From assembly GCF_026157035.1 (NCBI RefSeq), contig NZ_JANJZA010000001.1:1901001-1965000 (forward strand): a stretch of DNA of 64,000 bases, in the 5' to 3' direction. This document shows, piece by piece, positions 41,970 to 50,885 of this stretch. The position numbers were made by a program, and so were the translations under genes. Below the pieces are notes generated by a model. It was not told the DNA's origin. It made no database searches and saw only the letters and a list, made by a program, of their open reading frames with translations. Position 1 is the stretch's first letter. Every line of letters begins with the position of its first letter. The stretch comes from Sphingomicrobium nitratireducens. Lineage in GTDB: Bacteria > Pseudomonadota > Alphaproteobacteria > Sphingomonadales > Sphingomonadaceae.

Positions 41970-44642
41970 ATGACGCGTAACCGTTTTGCCGCCAGCATGC
42001 CGCAATCGCCGGAGGGAAGGACCTCCGCGCGCGCCGCCATGCTGTTCGACGTCTCGGTTCCGGAAACCGAAGCCGACAGCCAGATCGCCGAACAACGCGT
42101 CGCGCAGCTTCGTCCGCTCCCCGTCCTGCTCGCCTTCTCCCATTTGCTCGCGGGCCTGTTCCTCTACCTCACCGTCCCCTTCGCAAGTGTTCCGGCGCTC
42201 ATGACCGTCGCGTTCATCACGACCGTTGCGCTCGATCTCGGTGCCTGCCTCATGCTGAAGGCGGCGCCGCGGCTCGAACTTCGCGCGCACAATGTCCAAA
42301 GGCTGACGACGGCCTATCTCGCCATCGTCACCTGCCTGTGGTGCGGAATCGGCACCGGCGTCGGCGCGATCGACCCGGTTCATGGCGACCTGTTAACCGA
42401 ATTCATTATCGGCACCGGCGCCATTTCGCTTGCGCTCGTCGCCATCGCCACGCCAGCGATCGCGATCATGGTCGGCCTGTCGGGCGTGGCGACCACGTCC
42501 GTCCTCGGGTCGGCGCCCTACCTCGTGGCGGGGATCGGGGCGATGAGCCTCATCGTCGCCGCCTATTCGACTGCCAATGCCCGCGCCATGCTGGCCGTCG
42601 CACGCAAGCGTCTGCGGCTCGACGAGGACGCCCACAAGGCGCTGCGCTTCGTCAACGAATTTGAGAATAGCGGCCAGGGCTGGTTCTGGGAGACCAATGC
42701 AAGCGGCCTTCTTACCTACGTCAGCCGCCAGCTCGCCGACGACTTCCGCTGCGAGCCGACCGACCTTCTCGGGCGCCGCTTCACCGATCTGCTCAACGTC
42801 GAACAGGCACCGGGCGAGACGCTGCGCGAGGAACGCACACTCGGTTTCCACCTCTCGGCACGCTTTCCCTTCTCCGACGTGGTCGTTCGCCCGGCGAGCG
42901 ACGAAGACGTCCACTGGTCGATGTCGGGCAACCCGATCTTCTGCGAGAACGGCCGCTTCCTGGGCTTTCGCGGCATGGGCACCGATCTTACCGAACAGCG
43001 CCGCAGCGAACAGGAAATCTCGCGCCTCGCGCGGTTCGATTCGCTCACCAGCCTGCCCAATCGTGCGATGATGCGGCAGATGCTCGACGAAGCGCTGCGC
43101 AATGCCTCGCGCCGCAAGCGCGGCTGCACCTTGTTCCTGATCGATCTCGATCGGTTCAAGAACGTCAACGATACGCTCGGCCACCCCGTCGGCGACGCGC
43201 TGCTGCGCCAGGTTGCCGAACGCCTGACCGCCGTGATGGGCGACCACGGCCAGGTCGGTCGCCTCGGCGGTGACGAATTTAAAGCGGTGTTGCCCGGGAT
43301 CGTCGAGACGGGCCTCCTCGAATCGCTCGCACGCACCATGATCGACCAGGTATCGCGGCCCTATGTCGTCGAAGGCCACCGAGTAACCATCGGCGCCTCA
43401 ATCGGCATTGCCATCGGCGATCCCGACCGCGCCTGCGCCGACAGCATGATCCGAAACGCCGATCTCGCGCTCTACGCCGCAAAGGCGGCAGGGCGCGGCA
43501 AGCATTTCTTCTTCGAGCCCTCGATGCACAGCGAAGCGACCGAGCGTCAGATGCTCGAGAACGACCTGCGCGGCGCGATCGAACGCGGCGAGCTGTGGGT
43601 TTCCTACCAGCCGCTCGTGCGCGCGACTTCCGAGGACGTGTGCGGTTTCGAGGCGCTGGTGCGCTGGGACCACCCGACCCGCGGCGCGATTTCGCCCGAA
43701 CGGTTCATTGCGATCGCGGAAGAGTGCGGCCTGATCCCGTCGATCGGCAAGTGGGTCCTCGACCAGGCGGTCGCCGAAGCGATCCACTGGCCCGACAGCG
43801 TGCGGATTGCGATCAACCTCTCCCCGATCCAGTTCAACGATCCCAAGATTGTCGAAACCGTCGCGCAAGTGATCGAGAAACACGGCCTCAGGGCCGAACG
43901 GCTCGAACTCGAAATCACCGAAGGCGTGTTCCTTGCGGATAGCGATGCGACCGAGGAAACTTTCGCGCGTCTCAAGTCGCTTGGCGTCCGCCTCGCGCTC
44001 GACGATTTCGGCACCGGCTATTCCTCGCTCGGCTATCTGAAGAAGGCACCGTTCGACAAGATCAAGATCGACCAGAGCTTCGTGCGCGGGGCGACGTCGG
44101 AAACCGGACGCCACAGCGCGATCATCCGTGCCATCGTCACGCTCGCCGATAGTCTCGGCATGGACACCACGGCCGAGGGTGTCGAAACGCACGACGTCCT
44201 CAATCTCGTTCGCGATTTCGGGGTCAGCCAGATCCAGGGCTTCATCTTCGGAAAGCCCGTGCGCGGCGAGGAAGCGCGCGAGTTGGCCAAGGCCGCGTCC
44301 GTCGTTCCCGAGGGCTTCAGCACCACCCGAGAACCGCGCCACCGCCTGATGCGCCGCGCGATCGTCTCTCTTCACGGCGCGCCGACCGAGATCCGATTGC
44401 GCAACATCTCCGCCATGGGCGCTCTCGTCGAATGCCCGGTCCCCCTCGCGCCGGGAACCGCGCTCACGATCGACATTGTCGGGGTCGGCCCGGTCGTCGG
44501 TACCGTTCGCTGGGCGCAATCGTCCCGCTTCGGTATCCAATTCGAGGAAGCCTTCGACCTGTCACGGCTGACCGCGGTCAAGCCGAAGGAACACTCGCCG
44601 AGCGTGATGCGCCCCTGGTACGTCGACCAGGCGGTCGGCTAG
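41970..44642 (+). CDS. Membrane GGDEF-EAL-PilZ cyclic-di-GMP protein with PAS
   Basis: Signalling protein of about 890 residues with five parts: five or six N-terminal membrane helices (about 45-200), a PAS domain (about 220-340), a GGDEF diguanylate cyclase domain with an intact GGDEF at 433-437, an EAL phosphodiesterase domain (GFEALVRW with EAL at about 561, DDFGTGYSSL, KIDQSFVRG) and a C-terminal PilZ-like domain (about 790-880). Both catalytic motifs are complete, so it could make and degrade cyclic-di-GMP, with PilZ as sensor. Start is uncertain: ATG 41970, GTG 41961 or ATG 41946; none has an ideal ribosome site. Confidence 0.93.
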   Translation: MTRNRFAASMPQSPEGRTSARAAMLFDVSVPETEADSQIAEQRVAQLRPLPVLLAFSHLLAGLFLYLTVPFASVPALMTVAFITTVALDLGACLMLKAAPRLELRAHNVQRLTTAYLAIVTCLWCGIGTGVGAIDPVHGDLLTEFIIGTGAISLALVAIATPAIAIMVGLSGVATTSVLGSAPYLVAGIGAMSLIVAAYSTANARAMLAVARKRLRLDEDAHKALRFVNEFENSGQGWFWETNASGLLTYVSRQLADDFRCEPTDLLGRRFTDLLNVEQAPGETLREERTLGFHLSARFPFSDVVVRPASDEDVHWSMSGNPIFCENGRFLGFRGMGTDLTEQRRSEQEISRLARFDSLTSLPNRAMMRQMLDEALRNASRRKRGCTLFLIDLDRFKNVNDTLGHPVGDALLRQVAERLTAVMGDHGQVGRLGGDEFKAVLPGIVETGLLESLARTMIDQVSRPYVVEGHRVTIGASIGIAIGDPDRACADSMIRNADLALYAAKAAGRGKHFFFEPSMHSEATERQMLENDLRGAIERGELWVSYQPLVRATSEDVCGFEALVRWDHPTRGAISPERFIAIAEECGLIPSIGKWVLDQAVAEAIHWPDSVRIAINLSPIQFNDPKIVETVAQVIEKHGLRAERLELEITEGVFLADSDATEETFARLKSLGVRLALDDFGTGYSSLGYLKKAPFDKIKIDQSFVRGATSETGRHSAIIRAIVTLADSLGMDTTAEGVETHDVLNLVRDFGVSQIQGFIFGKPVRGEEARELAKAASVVPEGFSTTREPRHRLMRRAIVSLHGAPTEIRLRNISAMGALVECPVPLAPGTALTIDIVGVGPVVGTVRWAQSSRFGIQFEEAFDLSRLTAVKPKEHSPSVMRPWYVDQAVG

Positions 44643-44652
44643 CGGCCTCGGC

Positions 44653-46455
44653 CTAGGCTGCCGTCTCGAACGCCTCGACCGGTAGTGCCATCACGCTGTC
44701 CGCACCCGCTTCGACCTGTCGCCGTAGCCCGCTGGCAAGCGGCAGGTGGCGATCGGCGTAGTAGCGCGCGGTGGCGATCTTGGCCTCGTGGAACGCCTTG
44801 TCCTCGCTGTCCTTCAGGCCGGCGCTGGCGCCAGCCATCTTGAGCCACATCCAGCCGAGCGATACGAGCCCCATCAGCTCCATGTACGGGTAAGCGCCAG
44901 CACCGGCATTGTTGGGGTTGGCCATACCGTTCTGAGCGAGCCACATGGTCGCGCCCTGGAGATGACCGACCGCCTTTTCGAGCGGCTCGGCAATGCCGGC
45001 GGGATCGCCCGCCTGACGCGCTGCCGCGATATCCTCGGCCAGCACCTCGAAGAAAGCCCGCACCGCACGCCCGCCATTCTGCCCCAGCTTGCGTCCGACG
45101 AGATCCATGGCCTGCACGCCGTTGGTGCCCTCGTAAATCTGGGCGATGCGCGCGTCGCGCACGAACTGCTCCATACCCCATTCTCGGATGTAACCGTGCC
45201 CGCCGAACACCTGCTGGGCCTGGACCGTGGTCTCGAAGCCCCTGTCGGTGAGGTAGCCCTTGATGACCGGCGTCAGGAGCGAGACGAGGTCGTCGGCGCG
45301 CTCGCGCTCGGCTTCGTCCTGCGACTTGTGCGACAAGTCGACCTGCAGCGCCCCCCACAGGATAAGCGCCCGCGCCGCCTCGTTGAACGACTTGGCATCG
45401 AGCAGCATGCGGCGCACGTCGGGATGGACGAACAGGTTATCCGCCTTCGCGTCCATGTCGCGGTCCTCTGGCTTGAGGGCGCGGCCCTGCTTGCGATCCT
45501 TCGCGTAGGCGACCGCGTTCTGGTAGGCGACCTCGCCCTGCGCGAGGCCTTGAAGGCCAACACCGAGACGCGCCGCGTTCATCATGATGAACATCGCGGC
45601 GAGGCCCTTTTCCTTCTCGCCGATCAGGTAACCCGTCGCCCCGTCATAATTCATGACGCAGGTCGAGTTGCCGTGGATCCCCATCTTCTCCTCGATCGAG
45701 CCACAGCTGACCGCATTGCGTTCACCCACAGTGCCATCCTCGTTGACGAGGAACTTGGGCACGATGAACAGCGAGATGCCTTTCACGTTGTCAGGGCTGT
45801 CGGGCATCTTGGCGAGCACCATGTGGATGATGTTCTCGGAGAGGTCGTGCTCGCCGGCCGAGATGAAGATTTTGGTGCCGGTGATCTTGTAGGTACCGTC
45901 GTCCTGCGGCACCGCCTTGGTCTTGAGCAGGCCGAGATCGGTCCCGCAATGCGGCTCGGTGAGGTTCATCGTGCCGGTCCAGACGCCCGACACCATGTTG
46001 GGCAGATAGGTATCCTTCTGTTCGTCGGTACCGACCACCAGCATCGCGGCGATCGCCCCTGCGGTGAGGCCGTGATACATCTCGAAGCCCTGGTTGGCGG
46101 CGACGAAATATTCGCTCACCGCGGTCGAAAGCGCGTGCGGCAGGCCCTGCCCGCCATATTGCTCGGGAAAGGCCAGCGTCGACCAGCCGCCCTCGCAGAA
46201 CTGCTTGTAGGCGTCCTTGAAACCCGTCGGCGTGGTCACGCTCGCATCGTCGTGTCGCGTGCAGCCTTCCTCGTCGCCCACGCGGTTGAGCGGCGCCAGA
46301 ACGTCGGCCGCCAGCTTGCCCGCCTCGTTCAGCACCGCCTCGACGATGTCGGGCGAGGCATTCTCGAAGCCCGGCAGGTTGGTGTAGTTCTGCAGGCCGA
46401 CAATATGATCGAGCACGTACTTCGTGTCGCGAACGGGGGCGGTGTAGACGGGCAT
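44653..46455 (-). CDS. Acyl-CoA dehydrogenase, DmdC-like (long form)
   Basis: FAD enzyme of 600 residues, about 200 longer than standard acyl-CoA dehydrogenases. The N-terminal extension, [35 protein letters not shown] and the C-terminal acyl-CoA dehydrogenase domain ([20 protein letters not shown]) match the 3-methylmercaptopropionyl-CoA dehydrogenase (DmdC) group. These oxidise acyl-CoAs to enoyl-CoAs; members act in dimethylsulfoniopropionate breakdown or fatty-acid oxidation. The MerR regulator upstream ends one base before its start, the arrangement of a regulator with its target operon. True substrate unknown. Confidence 0.92.
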   Translation of the reverse strand: MPVYTAPVRDTKYVLDHIVGLQNYTNLPGFENASPDIVEAVLNEAGKLAADVLAPLNRVGDEEGCTRHDDASVTTPTGFKDAYKQFCEGGWSTLAFPEQYGGQGLPHALSTAVSEYFVAANQGFEMYHGLTAGAIAAMLVVGTDEQKDTYLPNMVSGVWTGTMNLTEPHCGTDLGLLKTKAVPQDDGTYKITGTKIFISAGEHDLSENIIHMVLAKMPDSPDNVKGISLFIVPKFLVNEDGTVGERNAVSCGSIEEKMGIHGNSTCVMNYDGATGYLIGEKEKGLAAMFIMMNAARLGVGLQGLAQGEVAYQNAVAYAKDRKQGRALKPEDRDMDAKADNLFVHPDVRRMLLDAKSFNEAARALILWGALQVDLSHKSQDEAERERADDLVSLLTPVIKGYLTDRGFETTVQAQQVFGGHGYIREWGMEQFVRDARIAQIYEGTNGVQAMDLVGRKLGQNGGRAVRAFFEVLAEDIAAARQAGDPAGIAEPLEKAVGHLQGATMWLAQNGMANPNNAGAGAYPYMELMGLVSLGWMWLKMAGASAGLKDSEDKAFHEAKIATARYYADRHLPLASGLRRQVEAGADSVMALPVEAFETAA

Positions 46456-46456
46456 A

Positions 46457-46837
46457 TCAGTCCTCTATTTGCTCCTGGAGCAGGCCAATAAAGCCTTCCA
46501 GTTCCTCGATGGTTTCGTCGATATCGGCTTTCTGCCGGGTCAGCGCGTCGATCCGCTCGCGGCACTTGTCGAGCGTCATCTCGCGCTGTTTGCGGCGCGC
46601 GTCTCCAAGGTCGTAGAGATCGAGCAGTTCGCCGATTTCGGACAGGGAAAAGCCCACGCGCTTGCCGCGCAGGATCCAGGCGAGGCGCGCACGGTCACGC
46701 TCCGAATAAATGCGCTGCGTACCTTCGCGGCGGGGCGAGATCAGCTGCTCGTCCTCGTAGAAGCGCAGCGCCCGGGCGGTGACCCCGAACTCCTCGCACA
46801 ATTGTCCGATCGAATAGGTTGCGCTGTCGGCCAACAT
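46457..46837 (-). CDS. MerR family regulator of acyl-CoA metabolism
   Basis: MerR regulator of 126 residues: N-terminal winged helix ([30 protein letters not shown] cut here to [20 protein letters not shown]) and a long coiled coil (about 75-126) without metal-binding cysteines. This fits the LiuR/PsrA-like MerR group that controls branched-chain and fatty-acid oxidation genes. It is adjacent to and upstream of the acyl-CoA dehydrogenase. ATG 46837 was chosen; a GTG two codons earlier is possible. No obvious MerR palindrome was confirmed upstream. Confidence 0.9.
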   Translation of the reverse strand: MLADSATYSIGQLCEEFGVTARALRFYEDEQLISPRREGTQRIYSERDRARLAWILRGKRVGFSLSEIGELLDLYDLGDARRKQREMTLDKCRERIDALTRQKADIDETIEELEGFIGLLQEQIED

Positions 46838-46905
46838 GACCACAGGGCTAGTTTACGTTTCCGTAAAGGTCAACCGAGTTGCGACGAGCAACCGATCCGC
46901 CGCGA

Positions 46906-47325
46906 TCAGCAGAGCGGGTCGCCCGCGACATCGGTCAGCGTGCCGGGCCGCGCCTCGCTGCGCATGACGGTTTGTCCGCCTAGCTCCACGTCGCTGCCGC
47001 AGTAATAGGCGCACGCCTCTCCGCTATCCCCGAAGCGGAGCGTCTCGCCCTCGGCCAGAATCGGAATCCGGCATTGCTCGTCGCCCCGCGGTAGGAAGGT
47101 CATGCCCTCGCCATCCACCTCGATGCGCCCTTCGGCCATGCAATTGGCATTGCCCGTCTCGGCGTAGAGGATGAAAGCCGCCTCGCCTCCCTCATCGACG
47201 CAAAGGCCGCCCCGCGTTTCGTCCGTCCACAAGCCGGGTCCGAGGCCCGCCGTTCGTGCCTCCTCGCTCTCCCCACCACAGGAAGCCAGCGCAAGGCTCA
47301 GCACGATCATCGCGGCAAGACGCAT
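46906..47325 (-). CDS. Cysteine-rich lipoprotein, unknown function
   Basis: Protein of 139 residues with a lipobox (LSLALASC, Cys near 16), followed by GGESEE and a beta-rich domain. Six more cysteines (GGLCVD, NANCMA, DEQCRI, EACAYYCG, final Cys) suggest disulfides. No known domain recognised. ATG 47325 is the only start that yields the signal peptide; a much longer open frame extends upstream but overlaps purF on the opposite strand. It is divergent from purF, 127 bases away. Confidence 0.75.
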   Translation of the reverse strand: MRLAAMIVLSLALASCGGESEEARTAGLGPGLWTDETRGGLCVDEGGEAAFILYAETGNANCMAEGRIEVDGEGMTFLPRGDEQCRIPILAEGETLRFGDSGEACAYYCGSDVELGGQTVMRSEARPGTLTDVAGDPLC

Positions 47326-47452
47326 TTTGAACGCTTTCGTTTCGTTGCGGTACAGGACGGGCCTAGGGTCGCACATTCTTTGTGACAAGATGGCGACAAG
47401 TCGGCCCATCTTTCCTATAGGGGCACCCCACGCCCTCAAACGGATTCGCCCG

Positions 47453-48898
47453 ATGCTGACGACCAACCCGTTCGACGACGACAAGCTCAAGGAAGAATGC
47501 GGCGTATTCGGCGTGTGGGGTGCCGAGGGCGCGGCCAATCTTGCCGCGCTCGGGCTGCACGCGCTCCAGCACCGTGGCCAGGAGGCCGCGGGCATCGTCA
47601 GCTTCGATGGCAAGACTCATCGCGCACACCGTGCCATGGGCCATGTCGCCGGCAACTTCGACAGCGATGCCGTGATGAACAAGCTCGCGGGGCACGCGGC
47701 CATCGGGCACGTGCGCTATTCGACCACCGGCGAGACCGCGCTGCGCAACGTCCAGCCACTGTTCGCCGATCTGGCCGAGGGCGGCTTTGCGGTCGCGCAT
47801 AACGGCAATCTTTCCAACGCCATGACGATCCGCGGCGAGATGATCCGGCGCGGGTCGATCTTCCAGTCGACCAGTGACACCGAAGTCATCATCCACCTGG
47901 CGGCTACCTCGTCCTTTTCCACGCCGATGGATCGCCTGATCGACGCGCTCAAGCAGGTCGAGGGTGCCTACTCTCTCCTTTGCCTCGTCCCGGAAGGCCT
48001 GATCGCCTGCCGGGACCCGCTCGGCGTGCGACCGCTTGTGATGGGCAAGTTCGGCGAGGCTACGGTTTTCGCCTCGGAGACGGTTGCGCTCGACGTGATC
48101 GGCGCGACCTTCCTGCGCGAGGTCGAACCGGGCGAGCTCGTCCTCGTCAATGACGAGGGCGTGCGCAGTTTCCGCCCGTTTGAGAAGGCGCGCCCGCGCC
48201 CCTGCATTTTCGAGCATGTCTATTTCTCGCGCCCCGACAGCGTCTTCGAGGGCGTGTCGGTCTACGAGACCCGCAAGGCGATCGGCGCGATGCTGGCGCG
48301 CGAGGCTCCGGTCGAGGCGGACTATGTCGTCCCCGTCCCCGACAGCGGGGTGCCCGCGGCGATCGGCTACAGCCAGGAATCGGGCATCCCGTTCGAACTC
48401 GGCATCATCCGCTCGCACTATGTCGGGCGAACATTCATCCAGCCGACCGACGGCATCCGTCACCTCGGCGTCAAGCTCAAGCACAACGCGAATGCCCGCT
48501 TCATCGAAGGCAAAAAGCTCGTTCTCATCGACGACAGCATCGTGCGCGGGACGACGTCGATGCGCCTCGTGCAGATGATGCGCGACGCGGGTGCGGCGGA
48601 AATCCACATGCGCATCGCCTCGCCCCCGACGCGGCACAGCTGCTTTTACGGGGTCAACACGCCCGACCGCGCCAAGCTGTTGGCAGCACAGATGGATACG
48701 GCGGCGATGGCCGACTACATCAAGGCCGACAGCCTCGCCTTCATCACCCTCGACGGCCTCTATCGCGCGCTGGGCGATGCACGCGACGATGCCGCCCCGC
48801 AGCGTTGCGACGCCTGCTTCTCGGGTGACTATCCGACGCGGCTGACTGACCAGGAACTCAAACGCGAAGGCAAGCTCAAGCTCGTTTCGCGCAACTAA
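47453..48898 (+). CDS. purF: Amidophosphoribosyltransferase
   Basis: First committed step of purine synthesis: PRPP plus glutamine to phosphoribosylamine. 481 residues. A 15-residue propeptide ends before the N-terminal nucleophile Cys in EECGVFGVWG, the processed Bacillus-type enzyme. CIFEHVYFSRPDS, SCFYGVN and CDACFSG hold the cysteines expected for the [4Fe-4S] cluster of this type. The PRPP loop reads VLIDDSIVRGTTS. It starts a unit with the SDR gene 19 bases downstream. Confidence 0.97.
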   Translation: MLTTNPFDDDKLKEECGVFGVWGAEGAANLAALGLHALQHRGQEAAGIVSFDGKTHRAHRAMGHVAGNFDSDAVMNKLAGHAAIGHVRYSTTGETALRNVQPLFADLAEGGFAVAHNGNLSNAMTIRGEMIRRGSIFQSTSDTEVIIHLAATSSFSTPMDRLIDALKQVEGAYSLLCLVPEGLIACRDPLGVRPLVMGKFGEATVFASETVALDVIGATFLREVEPGELVLVNDEGVRSFRPFEKARPRPCIFEHVYFSRPDSVFEGVSVYETRKAIGAMLAREAPVEADYVVPVPDSGVPAAIGYSQESGIPFELGIIRSHYVGRTFIQPTDGIRHLGVKLKHNANARFIEGKKLVLIDDSIVRGTTSMRLVQMMRDAGAAEIHMRIASPPTRHSCFYGVNTPDRAKLLAAQMDTAAMADYIKADSLAFITLDGLYRALGDARDDAAPQRCDACFSGDYPTRLTDQELKREGKLKLVSRN

Positions 48899-48917
48899 CC
48901 GACGGAAAAATACAAGC

Positions 48918-49634
48918 ATGACCGACACGAAGCCCTTCGAGGGCAGGATTGCGCTCGTCACGGGCGCCAGCCGCGGCATCGGCGCCGCCACAGCAGAAGC
49001 GCTCGCAGCCGCTGGCTCGCATGTAGTGATGGTGGCGCGCACCGCCGCCGAGATGGAAAAGGTCGAGGAGCGTATCCACGAAGCCGGCGGCAGCGCCACG
49101 CTCGCCCCGCTCGACCTGCTCGAGGACGGCGCCATCGGCCGCCTCGCCCAGGCGATCGGCGAGCGCTGGGAGAAGCTCGATATGCTCGTTCTCAATGCCG
49201 CGACCCTCGGATCGCTGACCCCGGTCGAACATATCGACGGCAAGGAATTCGGGCGCACCGTTGCGCTCAACCTGATGGCCAACCAGGCGCTGATCGCGGG
49301 CTTCGACCCTCTGCTGCGCCGCGCCGACAAGGCCGAGGTCGTCGGCGTGACGTCGTCGGTGGGCGCCACGCCGCGCGCTTACTGGGGCGCCTATGGTGCT
49401 TCGAAAGCCGCATTCGACACGTTGCTCGGCGCCTATGCCGATGAGAACGAGCATGCCGGCAAGATCCGCGTCCACATCGTCGATCCGGGCAAGACCCGCA
49501 CCGCGATGCGCGCGCGCGCTTTCCCCGGTGAAGACGAAACGACGCTAAAGGATCCGGCGGTGGTCGCCAACGCGATCGTCGCGCGTCTCCAATCGGATGC
49601 CCCGACCGGCGGCCGCCTTACCGTCGACGGCTAG
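48918..49634 (+). CDS. Short-chain dehydrogenase/reductase
   Basis: NAD(P)-dependent oxidoreductase of 238 residues. Cofactor motif TGASRGIG near 15-22, NAATLG (the NNAG-like motif) near 92, catalytic Ser in TSSVGA near 145, and YGASK with catalytic Tyr/Lys near 158-162. Substrate unknown. Follows purF closely on the same strand. Its end shares CTAG with the convergent cfa gene. Confidence 0.93.
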   Translation: MTDTKPFEGRIALVTGASRGIGAATAEALAAAGSHVVMVARTAAEMEKVEERIHEAGGSATLAPLDLLEDGAIGRLAQAIGERWEKLDMLVLNAATLGSLTPVEHIDGKEFGRTVALNLMANQALIAGFDPLLRRADKAEVVGVTSSVGATPRAYWGAYGASKAAFDTLLGAYADENEHAGKIRVHIVDPGKTRTAMRARAFPGEDETTLKDPAVVANAIVARLQSDAPTGGRLTVDG

Positions 49635-50875
49635 GCCTTCGCCAGCGTCACCTGCGCGACGTCGATCCCGCGACCGCGGAAACCGCCTTCGCAATACATC
49701 AAGTAAAATCGCCACAAGCGGTGGAAGCGGTCGCTGAACCCCTCGACGCGTCCGCTGTCGACTGCGTCGTCATAGCGCTGGCGCCACTGGAACAACGTCT
49801 CGGCATAATCGAGCCCGAACCCGTGGCGGTCGGCCCAGCCCAGCCCGCGCTCGGCCGCGAGCGCTTCGAAGCGCGGCTCGTCGATCAGCATCCCGCCCGG
49901 GAATATATAGGCCTGGATGAAGTCGGCACCGGCGCGGTAGGCGTCGAACAAGTCATGCTCGATCGAGATGAACTGGAGCGCCGCCTTCCCGCCCGGCTTG
50001 AGGTTGCGCGCGATGGTATCCATGTAGGCTGGCCACCAGCGCTCGCCGACCGCCTCGACCATCTCGACCGAGGCGATCGCGTCAAATTTCTCGGAAATCT
50101 GCCGATAATCCTGCAACCTGATTTCGATCCGGTCACTTAGTTGTAAAGAGGCAATCTTTTTATCGGCAAAACCTTTCTGCTCTGCAGATAAGGTCAGACC
50201 GACCACGTACGCGCCTCTCTTTGCCGCTTCGATCGCCAGCGTTCCCCACCCGCACCCGATCTCGAGCAGCCGGTCGCCCGGCTTGAGGTCGAGCCGGTCG
50301 AGCAGTGCATGCACCTTGCGCAGCTGCGCCACCTCGAGATCGTCGCCGTCAGCGAACAGCGCAGAGGAATAGCTCATCGTCGGATCGAGCCACGCCGCGT
50401 AGAAGTCGTTCCCCAGGTCGTAATGCGCCGCGATATTCTCCCGCGCCTGCACCAGCCCGTTGTCGCGCAGCTTGTGCGCCGCCGCGTTGATCCAGCGCAT
50501 CGGCCCCTTGGCCCGCGCGGCATCGCCGAGGCTCTTGGCGTTCGCCATGAACAGGGCGAAGCCGGACACCATGTCGGGCGAGGAGCATTCACCCGCTTCG
50601 TATGCCTTGTACCAGCCGACCGTGCCCGACAGGCCGAGGCGTACCAGTGCGGCATAGCTGTGGAGGTGAATGACCGCCACGGGGCCGGGACCGCGAAAAC
50701 CGACCCTGCGGCGCGTCCCGTCGGGCAGGATGACGTCCATCCCGCCATGTTCGATGCGGCGGTCGAACGTGTCGAGCAGCCCCTTGAAGAAGGGCGCGGC
50801 GAGCCGCCCGATCAATCCATCGCCAGTCGCGAAATGCCGGTCCGCTTGGACCAGGTGTTCGCCGCGCGTCGCCAT
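49631..50875 (-). CDS. cfa: Cyclopropane-fatty-acyl-phospholipid synthase
   Basis: SAM-dependent methyltransferase of 414 residues that adds methylene to unsaturated phospholipid acyl chains. Family motifs: HYDLGNDFYAAWLDPTMSYS, SAM loop LLEIGCGWGTLAIEA, GLTLSAEQ, EMVEAVGERWW, and QFISIEHDLFDAYRAGADF. ATG 50875 has GAGGGG 7-8 bases upstream. It starts 10 bases after the photolyase stop on the same strand, so phr-cfa form an operon. In Rhodobacter both are in the RpoE-ChrR singlet-oxygen regulon; no rpoE/chrR is in this window. Confidence 0.94.
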   Translation of the reverse strand: MATRGEHLVQADRHFATGDGLIGRLAAPFFKGLLDTFDRRIEHGGMDVILPDGTRRRVGFRGPGPVAVIHLHSYAALVRLGLSGTVGWYKAYEAGECSSPDMVSGFALFMANAKSLGDAARAKGPMRWINAAAHKLRDNGLVQARENIAAHYDLGNDFYAAWLDPTMSYSSALFADGDDLEVAQLRKVHALLDRLDLKPGDRLLEIGCGWGTLAIEAAKRGAYVVGLTLSAEQKGFADKKIASLQLSDRIEIRLQDYRQISEKFDAIASVEMVEAVGERWWPAYMDTIARNLKPGGKAALQFISIEHDLFDAYRAGADFIQAYIFPGGMLIDEPRFEALAAERGLGWADRHGFGLDYAETLFQWRQRYDDAVDSGRVEGFSDRFHRLWRFYLMYCEGGFRGRGIDVAQVTLAKA

Positions 50876-50885
50876 CAATGCCCCT

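Noticed and set aside
44746-46491. Plus-strand open frame of about 580 codons
   Set aside because: Exact antisense of the acyl-CoA dehydrogenase, whose motifs and codon pattern are convincing; the antisense product has no recognisable feature.
47363-49369. Minus-strand open frame of about 670 codons
   Set aside because: Antisense to purF and the SDR gene, both with complete active sites.
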